This document shows positions 15,678 through 24,205 of a DNA stretch of 64,000 nt, one piece after another; the stretch's first letter is position 1; every line of letters begins with the position of its first letter. The notes below the pieces were generated by a model. It was not told the DNA's origin. It saw nothing but the letters and a program-made list of their open reading frames with translations, and ran no database searches. The translations under genes were made by a program, and so were the position numbers. The DNA comes from Bdellovibrio bacteriovorus HD100 (GTDB lineage: Bacteria; Bdellovibrionota; Bdellovibrionia; Bdellovibrionales; Bdellovibrionaceae): NCBI RefSeq assembly GCF_000196175.1, contig NC_005363.1, positions 434,001 through 498,000 on the forward strand, read 5' to 3'.

Positions 15678-16723
15678 TATCGGCGCACCCATTTGCAGGT
15701 GTTAGAGATCAGTTTCAGCTTTTTGTTCCGGCATTCAAAGGCGATATTGCCGTCATACTTCCACTCGGAAGAGTCCGCATAGCGGTCACTGTAATACTCA
15801 TAGTTCGGATTCACCGCAGGTGTGTGAATGCGCGGGATCGTGGAACGGCAGCTGATCCAGGTCTTGTCCAAATAATTCAAATTCGAAGGCACGTTGAAAT
15901 AAGTCAGCTGACTGTAGCTTGGATACGGGAACAGCATGTTGTAAATGTCATAGCTTTGATGCAGCAGAAATTTTCCGCGCGGACCATCAAAGAATTCGGT
16001 GAAATAGTTATAGCCCTGATCATAGGTGGCGTTGGTGTAAGTGAAATACTTGCCCGCGGTGCAACCCACGGTTGGTTCCAGAATCGTCACGCGCGCCATG
16101 GTGCTTTGCAGACTCTGGCCTTTGCCGTCCTTGATAACGACGTAGTAAGTCCCTTCGTTTTTCCAGCTGTCAGCACTTCCTGAATAGAATGCATAGTTGC
16201 CGAAGCCTCCAGAGATGGCCTTGCTGTTGGCATACCATTGATAGGTGTAGGGCTGAGTGCCGCCAGTCACGGCCACATCCAGTTGGAAGTCGCCGTTTTC
16301 CTGAACACTGACGCTGGCCGGTTGAGTGGTGATACGGAAAGTGCCGTCGGAAGAACCGCCACCACCAGAAGAGCTGCCTCCACCCGTGCTGATGCCACCG
16401 GAAGAGCCACCACCGCCGCCAATAGTGACAGCCCCGCCGCCACCAGAGGACGAGCCGGAGCCGGAACCTGAAGAGTTGGAACCTCCGCCCATATTCACGC
16501 CGCCCGTGCCACCAGGACGGGAGCCCCAGATGTCAGTGCGGCCGCCCGCGCTGCTGCCACTGCCTTTGGATGCTTCAGTGGTGGAGCCCTCTTCCGCGCA
16601 TTCGCCGCTGCAGAATGAATTTTGGGGAGCACAGTTTTGAAAGCTGACAATAGTAAGGGAAGCGATGATCAACGCCGAAAGGACGCGAAAATTCCGAATT
16701 TTCCGAAGAATACGGCCATTCAT
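15677..16723 (-). CDS. Gly/Ser-rich exported protein with Ig-like domain
   Basis: This 348-residue protein has an N-terminal hydrophobic segment ending in SFQNC, the FQNC type of putative lipid-attachment site found elsewhere in this window, in place of a standard lipobox. A Gly/Ser-rich spacer (about 50-125) follows, then an Ig-like domain (TQPASVSVQENGDFQLDVAV... with QPYTYQWYANSKAI) near 130-215, then a Cys-containing C-terminal domain. Ig-like modules with QP-SVSV and YQWY patterns are common in surface adhesins. The spacer suggests it projects from the cell surface. No neighbour suggests a more precise role. Confidence 0.7.
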   Translation of the reverse strand: MNGRILRKIRNFRVLSALIIASLTIVSFQNCAPQNSFCSGECAEEGSTTEASKGSGSSAGGRTDIWGSRPGGTGGVNMGGGSNSSGSGSGSSSGGGGAVTIGGGGGSSGGISTGGGSSSGGGGSSDGTFRITTQPASVSVQENGDFQLDVAVTGGTQPYTYQWYANSKAISGGFGNYAFYSGSADSWKNEGTYYVVIKDGKGQSLQSTMARVTILEPTVGCTAGKYFTYTNATYDQGYNYFTEFFDGPRGKFLLHQSYDIYNMLFPYPSYSQLTYFNVPSNLNYLDKTWISCRSTIPRIHTPAVNPNYEYYSDRYADSSEWKYDGNIAFECRNKKLKLISNTCKWVRR

Positions 16724-16848
16724 AGTTACTTTCCCCCAAGTACCTGGACTTTAATACGGAAGAAATGTGGAAAAACTAAAGCAAAATGGCTGTTTTTTGA
16801 TCGCCTTATCTCAAAATGACACAGCTAAAGTCCTGCGCTGGTATTCCG

Positions 16849-17364
16849 ATGATAAAAGGTATGTTTAAAGCACAACCTTCAGACACTCAGTTCATTATAG
16901 TCACTTTCGTGTTGGTTCTCCTTTTGGGAATTCCGACGTTTATGAATTTGACTGAAGACTCGGCTGTCGTGGCTGAAGAAGAAGTGTTTGAGGCGGCCCA
17001 AACTCCGGCCCTTGCTGGCGGACGTGAGCCTGCCAGTATTCCCAGTGCCAAAGTGGCGGCGGTCAGCCGTCTGACGCAGTTTGATCTAAGCTGTGCGAAA
17101 AAGGCTCTGAATCCTTTGAGTGTGGACGGTGGATATGTCCAATTTGAGGGCAAAAACTGTCTGCGTGGCTTCAAAGAAGGCGACGTCGAGATCATTAATA
17201 AGAGCAACGGCTACACGGCTTCTATTTTCCTGCGTGGCACTGACAAATATCAAACGGATCTGATCCAGCTTAAAAAGGGCGATAATGAAATCACGATTCG
17301 CTATCGTGAACGCTCCGGAAAGGCTGTTGAGGAAGTCCTTCTGGTTCACTCCAGTCAAATTTAG
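16849..17364 (+). CDS. Single-helix membrane-anchored protein, function unknown
   Basis: This 171-residue protein with start ATG 16849 has an N-terminal membrane helix (about 15-33, FIIVTFVLVLLLGIPTF), an Ala/Pro-rich linker and a compact domain with two Cys (LSCAKKALNPLSVDGG and GKNCLRGFKEGD) that could form a disulfide in the periplasm. The start is uncertain because neither 16849 nor the nearby ATG 16861 has a good Shine-Dalgarno sequence. I do not recognise a family. It stands alone between two divergent or spaced transcription units. Confidence 0.55.
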   Translation: MIKGMFKAQPSDTQFIIVTFVLVLLLGIPTFMNLTEDSAVVAEEEVFEAAQTPALAGGREPASIPSAKVAAVSRLTQFDLSCAKKALNPLSVDGGYVQFEGKNCLRGFKEGDVEIINKSNGYTASIFLRGTDKYQTDLIQLKKGDNEITIRYRERSGKAVEEVLLVHSSQI

Positions 17365-17492
17365 TCTTTTAATATCAACATCTTAATGCATCCAGCTAGA
17401 GTAAGATCAATTAAATTGATCTTCAGTTACTCTGCCTTTAAGTTAGCCCCCGTCCCTGCGTTGAAGCGCGGACAATAAGTGGATTTATACTG

Positions 17493-18158
17493 ATGCTAAT
17501 TGAAGGATTGACCCAACCTGTGGATCTAAAAAAACGTTCGGACATTCATTATGCTCGAAAGATCTGGCATATGTCTGGAGTCTTCGCGATGTTCCTGGCT
17601 TATGTGTACATGCCACCGGCTGTTTCCATGACCGTGTTGATCGTTGCGTGGAGTCTGTTTGTTCCTTTTGATTTTCTTCGTTTGAAATACCCTGCTTTGA
17701 ATGACTGGGCGATGCACGCATTTAAGCCCATCATGCGTCAAAGCGAAGTGAAAAAACTGGCGGGAACGACCTTCCTGCTTAGCGGTGTTTTGATTGTTAA
17801 TATCCTGTTCCCTCGTCCGATCGTGGCGTTGACGCTGTTGTTCCTGGCTTTTGCCGATCCAATCGCGAGCTACTTCGGGATTCTTTACGGTAAAGACAAG
17901 ATCTTTGGTCACAAATCGATTCAAGGTTTTATGGCGGCGTTCTTTGTTTGCGCCGCTGTCACGTTCATTTATCTGATCTATCATAATTATCTGATGGATC
18001 GTCTGATTGTGGTCAGCTTGTTCGCCGGTTTGGTGGGCGCTTTTGCAGAATTGATTCCTATTGCCAAGCTTGACGACAATCTGACTTTGCCTCTGATGAG
18101 CGCTGTCGGATTGACTATCCTGTTTTATTTCTTTGGATTTTTCGCAGCCGTAAGCTAA
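17493..18158 (+). CDS. Phytol/dolichol-kinase-like membrane protein
   Basis: This 221-residue protein has about six membrane helices. The N-terminus has ARKIWHMSG, like the HxxG motif in CTP-dependent lipid kinases and CDP-lipid synthases. Further on are LAFADPIASYFG and GKDKIFGHKSIQG, the conserved Asp-Pro and Lys-Ser-x-x-Gly loops of the family. The likely reaction is CTP-dependent phosphorylation of a polyisoprenoid or diacylglycerol. It lies 73 bp upstream of pssA with a hairpin between, which fits phospholipid metabolism. The exact substrate cannot be read from the sequence. Confidence 0.75.
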   Translation: MLIEGLTQPVDLKKRSDIHYARKIWHMSGVFAMFLAYVYMPPAVSMTVLIVAWSLFVPFDFLRLKYPALNDWAMHAFKPIMRQSEVKKLAGTTFLLSGVLIVNILFPRPIVALTLLFLAFADPIASYFGILYGKDKIFGHKSIQGFMAAFFVCAAVTFIYLIYHNYLMDRLIVVSLFAGLVGAFAELIPIAKLDDNLTLPLMSAVGLTILFYFFGFFAAVS

Positions 18159-18167
18159 TGTCGTTGA

Positions 18168-18200
18168 GGTTGGAGACGGGTCTTTTCCGCCACTCCAACC
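18168..18200 (+). other. Hairpin between lipid-kinase-like gene and pssA
   Basis: GGTTGGAG (18168-18175) and CTCCAACC (18193-18200) form a perfect 8-bp stem with a 17-nt loop. No long T run follows, so it is a structure that may tune read-through into pssA or protect the mRNA, and not a clear terminator. Confidence 0.45.
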
Positions 18201-18231
18201 GCATACATTTTCTAGCTTAGGTGGACGAAAA

Positions 18232-19089
18232 ATGGCTACTGATACTCATCTTGATAAAATCGAATCTGACGATGCCAAAGCTCAGCGCTTGGCGATGTAC
18301 ATTTATATCCTTCCAAATTTGATGACCACGGGGAATCTGTTCTGCGGTTTCTTTGCTGTCATCCAATCCATCAAAGGTAATTATCTTTTTGCTGCATACG
18401 CGATCGTGGTTGCTGCTGTCTTTGACCAGTTGGATGGCCGTCTGGCGCGTTTGACCCGCTCAACGAGTAAGTTCGGTGCTGAATACGATTCTTTGTGTGA
18501 CTTGGTCAGCTTCGGTATGGCTCCGGCTACGATGCTGTTCCTGTGGGCCTTGCAGCCATTCGGTCGTCTGGGCTGGGTTGCGACCTTCCTGTTCGTAGCG
18601 TGTGGTGCGCTTCGTTTGGCGCGTTTCAACGTTCAGGCGAACGTGGTTGAAAAGAACTACTTCCAGGGTCTGCCGATTCCAATGGCGGCAGGTATCGTGG
18701 CTTCTTCTGTTCTGGCCTTCCAGGATCTGGAATTGGAACCGCTGGGCAACTACGGTTTGCTGGTGATGACTATTTTGCTGGCGTTGGTGATGGTTTCCAA
18801 CTTCCGCTTCCGCAGCTTTAAAGATCTGGATCTGAAAGAGCGTCTGCCGTTCCGTTACCTGATTCTGGGTGTCGGTGTTCTGGTTGTCGTGGCACTTCGT
18901 CCGGAAGTGATGCTGTTTGTTCTCTTCATGGCTTACGCAGTTTTGGGCGCTGTTTTCGGTGTCTTCAAACTTGGAAAAAACATCCGTAAGATCAAGCCAA
19001 GCGTGTACGCTCCTGCATCTGTGCATGAAAGCGATCTGGTCCTCGAAGACGAGGAAGAAGAGGCGAAGAAAGATGAAAAGAAAACTTAA
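18232..19089 (+). CDS. pssA: CDP-diacylglycerol-serine O-phosphatidyltransferase
   Basis: The 285-residue membrane protein carries the CDP-alcohol phosphotransferase motif in FDQLDGRLARLTRS with the later Asp-x3-Asp (EYDSLCD), which bind CDP-DAG and metal. The NLMTTGNLFCGF helix at the N-terminus and multiple hydrophobic segments fit the PssA (type II) family. It makes phosphatidylserine, precursor of phosphatidylethanolamine. The acidic C-terminus (EDEEEEAKKDEKK) is longer than usual. Its last 17 bases overlap the asd start. Upstream is a CTP-lipid-kinase-like gene. Confidence 0.9.
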   Translation: MATDTHLDKIESDDAKAQRLAMYIYILPNLMTTGNLFCGFFAVIQSIKGNYLFAAYAIVVAAVFDQLDGRLARLTRSTSKFGAEYDSLCDLVSFGMAPATMLFLWALQPFGRLGWVATFLFVACGALRLARFNVQANVVEKNYFQGLPIPMAAGIVASSVLAFQDLELEPLGNYGLLVMTILLALVMVSNFRFRSFKDLDLKERLPFRYLILGVGVLVVVALRPEVMLFVLFMAYAVLGAVFGVFKLGKNIRKIKPSVYAPASVHESDLVLEDEEEEAKKDEKKT

Positions 19090-20080
19090 AGTCGGTGTGG
19101 TGGGCGCGACCGGAATGGTCGGCCAAACCTTCATGAACATCCTGTCAGAGCGCAGTTTCCCAATTGAAGAACTGCGCCCCTTTGCTTCTGAAAACTCTCT
19201 GGGTAAGAAAATTGAACTGCAAGGTCAGCAATGGCCTTGTCAGGTATTGAAGGACGGCTGCTTTGACGGGCTGGATCTGGTTTTCTTCTCGTCCGGAGAC
19301 GACATCTCGGCTGAATGGGCCCCAAAGGCCGTGGCGGCAGGGGCTTTTGCCGTAGACAACTCGGCAGCCTTCCGTATGGATCCCAACACCGTGTTGATCG
19401 TTCCTGAAGTGAACGGGGACCTGGTGAACAAGGATTCCAAACCTCAGATCATCGCCAATCCAAATTGTTCCACCATTCAGTTGGTGGTGGCGTTGAAACC
19501 TCTGCTTGAAAAATTCGGCCTGGAAGAAGTGCGTGTCAGCACCTACCAGGCGGTGAGTGGAGCCGGTCAGGGCGGTCATGACGAATTGATCGAACAGACC
19601 ACGAATCATCCAAAACCAACAGACCCAAAAACTTTCCCGCACACCATTTTGTTCAACTGCATTCCTCAGATTGGTTCTTTCAACGATGAAGGTTACTGCA
19701 GCGAAGAAGTGAAGATCATGAAAGAGACCCGCAAGATTTTGGGTCAAAAAGATCTTAAGGTGTCCGCATTCACCGTGCGTATCCCGGCTTTGAACGCTCA
19801 CAGCGAATCGGTATGGGTGACTTTAAACAAGTCCGTCAGTCGTGACGAAGTCATGGCGGCTTTGTCCGGGCAAGAAGGCATCGTAGTTCAGGATGAACCC
19901 AAGAAAAGCGTTTATCCTTTGGCCCGCGATGTTTCTGGCAAGGACCCGGTCTATGTGGGCCGTGTTCACCGTGACCCGGAAAATCCAAAGATGTGGCTGA
20001 TGTGGGTTGTTTCAGACAACATCCGCAAAGGGGCTGCCCTGAACGGCATCCAGATCGCGGAAAAGATCTTCTTTAACTAA
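19073..20080 (+). CDS. asd: Aspartate-semialdehyde dehydrogenase
   Basis: Asd makes L-aspartate-4-semialdehyde from aspartyl phosphate with NADPH, the branch point to lysine, diaminopimelate, threonine and methionine. The 335-residue product starts MKRKLKVGVVGATGMVGQ, the NADP-binding loop. It contains NPNCSTIQL with the catalytic Cys and the His-containing RIPALNAHSESVW segment. The ATG lies inside the end of pssA in another frame, so the genes are translationally linked. LysC, which supplies its substrate, is encoded 38 kb away at 58582. Confidence 0.95.
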   Translation: MKRKLKVGVVGATGMVGQTFMNILSERSFPIEELRPFASENSLGKKIELQGQQWPCQVLKDGCFDGLDLVFFSSGDDISAEWAPKAVAAGAFAVDNSAAFRMDPNTVLIVPEVNGDLVNKDSKPQIIANPNCSTIQLVVALKPLLEKFGLEEVRVSTYQAVSGAGQGGHDELIEQTTNHPKPTDPKTFPHTILFNCIPQIGSFNDEGYCSEEVKIMKETRKILGQKDLKVSAFTVRIPALNAHSESVWVTLNKSVSRDEVMAALSGQEGIVVQDEPKKSVYPLARDVSGKDPVYVGRVHRDPENPKMWLMWVVSDNIRKGAALNGIQIAEKIFFN

Positions 20081-20086
20081 GTGTGG

Positions 20087-20114
20087 AAAGGGCTGTCTCA
20101 GGACGGCCCTTTTT
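20087..20114 (+). terminator. Terminator after asd
   Basis: AAAGGGCTGTC (20087-20097) pairs with GACGGCCCTTT (20102-20112, one G-T pair), followed by TTTT. It starts just after the asd stop. Confidence 0.8.
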
Positions 20115-20181
20115 ATTTCGACCTTGGTCGGGGCGGGGGGCATTTTTTGACTTCCGGACCTTAGCATGGTTCGATGAAAGG

Positions 20182-21555
20182 ATGAGACTTCCATGGACGG
20201 GATTTCAGCATCATCTTAGAACTTATGCACTTTCCACCTTAGTGGGGGGAATGCTGCTTTCTGCTCCGGCTCTGGCCACGATCACACTTGTTTCTGTGGA
20301 CGGAGCTTCTCGCATTGATCTGGCGACGACGGAAACCAAGACCACGCTGTATGCGGGTTTTGCCGGGACTTGCACCGCAGATGCAAACTCTGCCGCCACC
20401 TGTGACAGCTGCAGTGGTGAAACGGTTTCCAGTTCAAAGCTTTGGCCGTGCAATAAGAAAAACGCCTATAACAATCTTCGTATCACCATCCGTGTTCAAT
20501 CCAGCAACACGTCGGCGGTTTTGGCCGATGCCATCATTAAAGTGGGCGAAGACACGCTGACCCCTTCGATCAATCCGACATTGGCTGATGGTATTTTGAA
20601 TGTGCAGGTCACTTGGGGTGAGCTGTGCCAGAAGCTGGGGCAAAGCAGTGGTTGTACCGCGGATTTCAGCGGTGAGCTGTCTGTGGGTTTTAAAACCACC
20701 ACCGATTCCACGACCACCAACGATTTGATGACATTCAAGGTGATGGGGCGTGTGGCAAAAACCGACGGTTCCGACTGGGTCTATACCAACTGTCCGACCG
20801 ATGACATCACAATTCCTGCGGGCTCGGGCTATTGTTATTTCAGTGCCTATCGCGGGGATGAAAAGATCTATGCCGATCAGCTGGCGCGAGCGGATGATTA
20901 CCCTGCCAGCACGGCACCGGGCATTGAATACGCTGGTCCCGTGTTTTTCTATGAAAAGCAACTGGATGGCGAGGACGACAACACCACCATTGCGCGCATT
21001 TCAAATGCCTCCAGTTATATCCAGTTGGTGGATCCTGAAAGAGACAACCGCATTGACGGTCTGGAAAATGACGTCCGTTATTGCATGGTCATGGCCAATC
21101 AGGACAAGACCGGAATTGTCTCTTATTACTCACCACTGCCAGGGACCTCGGGTGGTGTCGATGCCATCAGTCTGTGTGCAACCCCTTCCAAGGTTGTCGG
21201 CCTTTTGGATGACAAGAGCTGCTTTATCGCCACCGCAGCCTTTGGCAGTGACATGGCCCCGGAGGTTCAAAGCTTCCGTGATTTCCGCAACAAATACCTT
21301 TTGAGTAATAGTGTTGGTACCAGGATTGTGAAGCTTTATTACAAGCACAGTCCGTTCTATGCAAACTTGATCGCTAAAAATGAATTCGCGAAATCCGCAG
21401 TCCGCACGATTTTGTGGCCGCTGCTGTTTTTCGCCCGCATGAGCGTCACTTTTGGTCTGTGGGTGACACTGCTGTTGGCCGTTCTGACAGGCGTGTCCAC
21501 TTATGAGATGTACCGTCGCTTTGTCGTCGGTCGCAAAACACGGGGTGAAGCGTGA
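20182..21555 (+). CDS. Exported CFI-box-CTERM protein
   Basis: This 457-residue protein has a signal peptide (to about PALA) and an ectodomain of about 340 residues. A C-terminal CFI-box-CTERM segment follows, with CFIATAAFGSDMAPEVQ, FRDFRNKYLLSN, LYYKHSP and a final hydrophobic helix with a basic tail ending GRKTRGEA. This sorting-like C-terminal domain is known from Deltaproteobacteria and other Gram-negatives; the Cys at its start is thought to be processed or modified. The start choice is weak because no good Shine-Dalgarno sequence is seen. Its stop overlaps the GTG of the next gene, suggesting a linked partner in the outer membrane. Confidence 0.75.
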   Translation: MRLPWTGFQHHLRTYALSTLVGGMLLSAPALATITLVSVDGASRIDLATTETKTTLYAGFAGTCTADANSAATCDSCSGETVSSSKLWPCNKKNAYNNLRITIRVQSSNTSAVLADAIIKVGEDTLTPSINPTLADGILNVQVTWGELCQKLGQSSGCTADFSGELSVGFKTTTDSTTTNDLMTFKVMGRVAKTDGSDWVYTNCPTDDITIPAGSGYCYFSAYRGDEKIYADQLARADDYPASTAPGIEYAGPVFFYEKQLDGEDDNTTIARISNASSYIQLVDPERDNRIDGLENDVRYCMVMANQDKTGIVSYYSPLPGTSGGVDAISLCATPSKVVGLLDDKSCFIATAAFGSDMAPEVQSFRDFRNKYLLSNSVGTRIVKLYYKHSPFYANLIAKNEFAKSAVRTILWPLLFFARMSVTFGLWVTLLLAVLTGVSTYEMYRRFVVGRKTRGEA

Positions 21556-22622
21556 ATGCCTGGCACAAATATTTTGTAGTTCTGCTGGCTGTTGTGTCTT
21601 TCCAGGCCGCCAAGGCGCAGGAACAAGGCCCGCCACAAGAACCGCCGTTCATTCAGGAAGAAACCGAATTTGAAGGCGAAGACCTGCAGATTGAGGATGA
21701 AATCCAAAGTGCCGCTCCGACCAAAGAGTCCGGCACAGTGAACTTGAACGAACAAACTCCAAGTGAATCCAATATCGAAGAAGACCTTATGCTGGAGGAA
21801 GAAGCCCCGGCCGTGGTTGAGGAAGCCGCTCCGGTGGTGATTCCCGAAGAGCCCCCACAGCAGGTGGCGCCGGTGCGCAAGACCCCGCAGGTCGAAGTGG
21901 TTCGTCGTTCCAAAAGCGGTGGGGTGGAATACATCCAGCATCCGCAGGCGGCCAAGGGGCTGATGACCATTACCAAAGATGGCGCCTACATTTATCGTGT
22001 AAAGTCGCCGTCCGCCTCGAAAGAGTCCGGCAGCTTCCGGGTCGGGATGATGGATCCTCCAAAGATTGATTCTGCCGACGGCGTGACCAACTACGATTCC
22101 ATGTATGGGGGTTCCTCCCAGGCGATGTTCATGTTTGATTATGAGTGGAAGCCCTTCAATGGCTATGGCAGTCTGGGCATTCAAGCAGGTCTTGGCTTGC
22201 TGTATGCTACCGGGCAGGGGCGATTCATCACTCCGGATCCGCAATTCCCGGATCAGGAAGCCAAGGAAGAATATTCCTTCCTGGCGATTCCGATCAACGT
22301 CGGGGGCGTGTATCGTCTGGAGTGGAGTGACCGGCAATGGATTGCGCCGTATGTTTCCGCCGGTGGCACCTATATCGGTGTTGCAGAAATTCGTGACGAT
22401 GGGAAGTCCCCGTCACTGGTGGGAACACCGGGCGTGTATGGGGCCGGTGGATTGCTGTTCAATATCGCTGCGATGAGCGACGATACAGCTTTCACGCTGA
22501 GTTCAGAATACGGCATCAATAACCTGTGGCTGTCTTTGGAATACCGTCAACTGCAGACGTTCAGCGAAGACGTCGACTTCTCGGGTGGTATTGTTGGTGC
22601 CGGAGTGACGGTCGACTACTAG
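21552..22622 (+). CDS. Outer-membrane barrel protein paired with the CFI-box protein
   Basis: The 356-residue product begins at GTG 21552 (MNAWHKYF), giving a 4-base overlap with the upstream gene. A signal peptide ends at VSFQAAKA. An acidic disordered segment follows (about 23-110, rich in Glu and Pro), then a barrel-like C-terminal domain (GSSQAMFMFDYEWKPF... to GAGVTVDY). A C-terminal aromatic residue is consistent with BAM-dependent assembly. The translational coupling suggests that it works with the CFI-box-CTERM protein. I do not recognise a named family. Confidence 0.68.
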   Translation: MNAWHKYFVVLLAVVSFQAAKAQEQGPPQEPPFIQEETEFEGEDLQIEDEIQSAAPTKESGTVNLNEQTPSESNIEEDLMLEEEAPAVVEEAAPVVIPEEPPQQVAPVRKTPQVEVVRRSKSGGVEYIQHPQAAKGLMTITKDGAYIYRVKSPSASKESGSFRVGMMDPPKIDSADGVTNYDSMYGGSSQAMFMFDYEWKPFNGYGSLGIQAGLGLLYATGQGRFITPDPQFPDQEAKEEYSFLAIPINVGGVYRLEWSDRQWIAPYVSAGGTYIGVAEIRDDGKSPSLVGTPGVYGAGGLLFNIAAMSDDTAFTLSSEYGINNLWLSLEYRQLQTFSEDVDFSGGIVGAGVTVDY

Positions 22623-22631
22623 GCTGGTGAA

Positions 22632-22684
22632 AAGGGCCCACCTCCGCGTGGGCTTCGCCTCAAAATGCCAGAGGCATTTTGTGC
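22632..22684 (+). terminator. Two hairpins after the barrel gene
   Basis: GCCCAC (22636-22641) pairs with GTGGGC (22648-22653), and CAAAATGCC (22661-22669) with GGCATTTTG (22673-22681) around AGA. The second stem is 9 bp, perfect, and ends in four T. They probably end the CFI-box operon. Confidence 0.5.
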
Positions 22685-22726
22685 ATCTGGAACCTTTTGA
22701 TCAGCCTTGGCTCTCGGTTTGTGAAA

Positions 22727-22763
22727 TAAAAAAGGTGCCTCCTTCGGAGAGCACCTTTTTTTT
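22727..22763. terminator. Bidirectional terminator 22.73 kb
   Basis: AAAAAAGGTGC and GCACCTTTTTT flank an inner CTCC/GGAG pair. A run of A on one side and T on the other allow it to serve the leftward small-protein gene as well as any rightward read-through. Confidence 0.75.
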
Positions 22764-22787
22764 GTCTTCAATTTTGAAGAATCAGAA

Positions 22788-23042
22788 CTATTTGTCAGAG
22801 CAAGCTGCAAAGTAAAGAGTTCTGTTGTGGCGATGAGTGACTGTCTGGCGGCAAGTTTGGCCGTACTCAGAGCAGTTGAATTTTACATAAGTTTGGCCTT
22901 GGCTGTCCTGGCCCATGACGTTGTTGGAATCGCACCAGCTGATGAAGTCGATGTAAAGTTCGTCTTGTGGACGGGAATAGTTAACTTCAGAAGCGAAAGC
23001 GGAACCGGATACAAGCATCAATACTGCGAAAACTGTTTTCAT
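22788..23042 (-). CDS. Small secreted protein with two predicted disulfides
   Basis: This 84-residue protein has a signal peptide (MKTVFAVLMLVSGSAFA) and a mature part of about 67 residues with four Cys (FISWCDSN, KFNCSEYGQTC, FAACSDK), probably two disulfides. AGGAG precedes the ATG. No family is recognised. It is monocistronic, ending at a bidirectional terminator. Confidence 0.65.
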   Translation of the reverse strand: MKTVFAVLMLVSGSAFASEVNYSRPQDELYIDFISWCDSNNVMGQDSQGQTYVKFNCSEYGQTCRQTVTHRHNRTLYFAACSDK

Positions 23043-23274
23043 GGATGAACTCCTTATTTTTTAGATTTAAAAAAGTGGGACAGGAAATACGCCTTTCGCC
23101 GGTGGCGGTCAATTCCCCGTGAATCTTGTGAAAAAATGGTAATTACCAAGTTTGGGCATTTCGTCCGGGAAGCTGGCGGAACATTCAAGCCTCAGTCTTT
23201 CTTTGATTTCCAACAAGTAATTAGGGGATTTCAAAACTCTTTTGTATTTACTCTCTATAAATCTAGGAGCTGTT

Positions 23275-24039
23275 TTGACCCGTCTGTATTGGATTCTGCC
23301 AATCCTGCTGGTTTGCGTGTGTGCGCAGGCCAAAAGCTATCGTGTTCTTGCCGAGGACAACTGGCCGCCTTTTTCCTATGTGGAAAACGGACGCCTGCAG
23401 GGAGTCTCCGTGGATCTGGTGCGAGCGGCTCTTGAGATTGAGTCCTCGGAGGTGGAGCTTTTGCAGGTGCCTTATCTGCGCTGCCTGGCTTTGACGGCCA
23501 TCGGGAAAGAGCCGGGCTGTTTTAACTCTGCAAAAAATCAGGAGCTGATTGAAAAGTACGTCTTCCCTGAAGAGCACCTTTTCCGCAGCCGGGGGCTGAT
23601 CGTTACCAACCGCCATGTAAAAAAGACCAAACCCATAAGGTCACTCCGCGAGTTGGAAGGCGAAACTGTGGCTCATCCCAGTGGCTTTCCCTTTGGGAAG
23701 GACTTTGACGATAACAAAAAGATTCTGAAACAATTCACGGCCAATGACATGACCTCGTTAAAGCTGGTGGTGACCGGGCGGATAAACTACGCTGCCATCG
23801 ACGAAATGGTTCTGTACTATTATCTGGAAAGAAACCCCCAGTTCCGCGGCAAAGTGGCCACGGTTCTGGAGCTGACCAATGAGCCCATCTATGTTCACCT
23901 TTCCCGCTCGCATCCGCAAAGCCGCGAGCTCAAAGAAAAGCTGGATCGGGGTTTGAGAAAGCTGAAAGCCTCGAATGACTACGCCCGCATCATGCAGCGC
24001 TGGCTGGGAAAAGACATCCCTTTGGACAACTTCCGATAA
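23275..24039 (+). CDS. Periplasmic SBP_bac_3-type solute-binding-like protein
   Basis: This 254-residue protein starts at TTG (23275), chosen because AGGAG lies 5 nt upstream and the peptide then begins with a signal sequence (LTRLYWILPILLVCVCAQA). The mature part reads SYRVLAEDNWPPFSYVENG...LQGVSVDLVRAALE, the standard type 3 periplasmic binding fold, and continues to a C-terminal helix with YARIMQRWLG. No ABC permease or ATPase gene is adjacent, so it is an orphan receptor that might act with a kinase or a distant transporter. A paralogue of the same fold is encoded at 40668. Confidence 0.8.
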   Translation: MTRLYWILPILLVCVCAQAKSYRVLAEDNWPPFSYVENGRLQGVSVDLVRAALEIESSEVELLQVPYLRCLALTAIGKEPGCFNSAKNQELIEKYVFPEEHLFRSRGLIVTNRHVKKTKPIRSLRELEGETVAHPSGFPFGKDFDDNKKILKQFTANDMTSLKLVVTGRINYAAIDEMVLYYYLERNPQFRGKVATVLELTNEPIYVHLSRSHPQSRELKEKLDRGLRKLKASNDYARIMQRWLGKDIPLDNFR

Positions 24040-24205
24040 GCGCTGAAGGTGCCTCTTTTTGGGTTTCCTGTCACAGGGCTGACTGGGGTTCCGCGTCCTT
24101 TTGTGCCTTATAAGCAATTTAGCAGAGATAATAGCTTTTTTAGGGCCTTTCTCTTGTTTGCCGGCTGGTATGCTCGTTGCTCCTTTTTGGGAAACAGGAG
24201 TTCCC

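Noticed and set aside
21316-21321. GGTACC near 21316 (also near 60190) as possible REP units
   Set aside because: The hexamer is within coding sequence and lacks the CGCTTC and AAAAG parts of the 34-nt unit.
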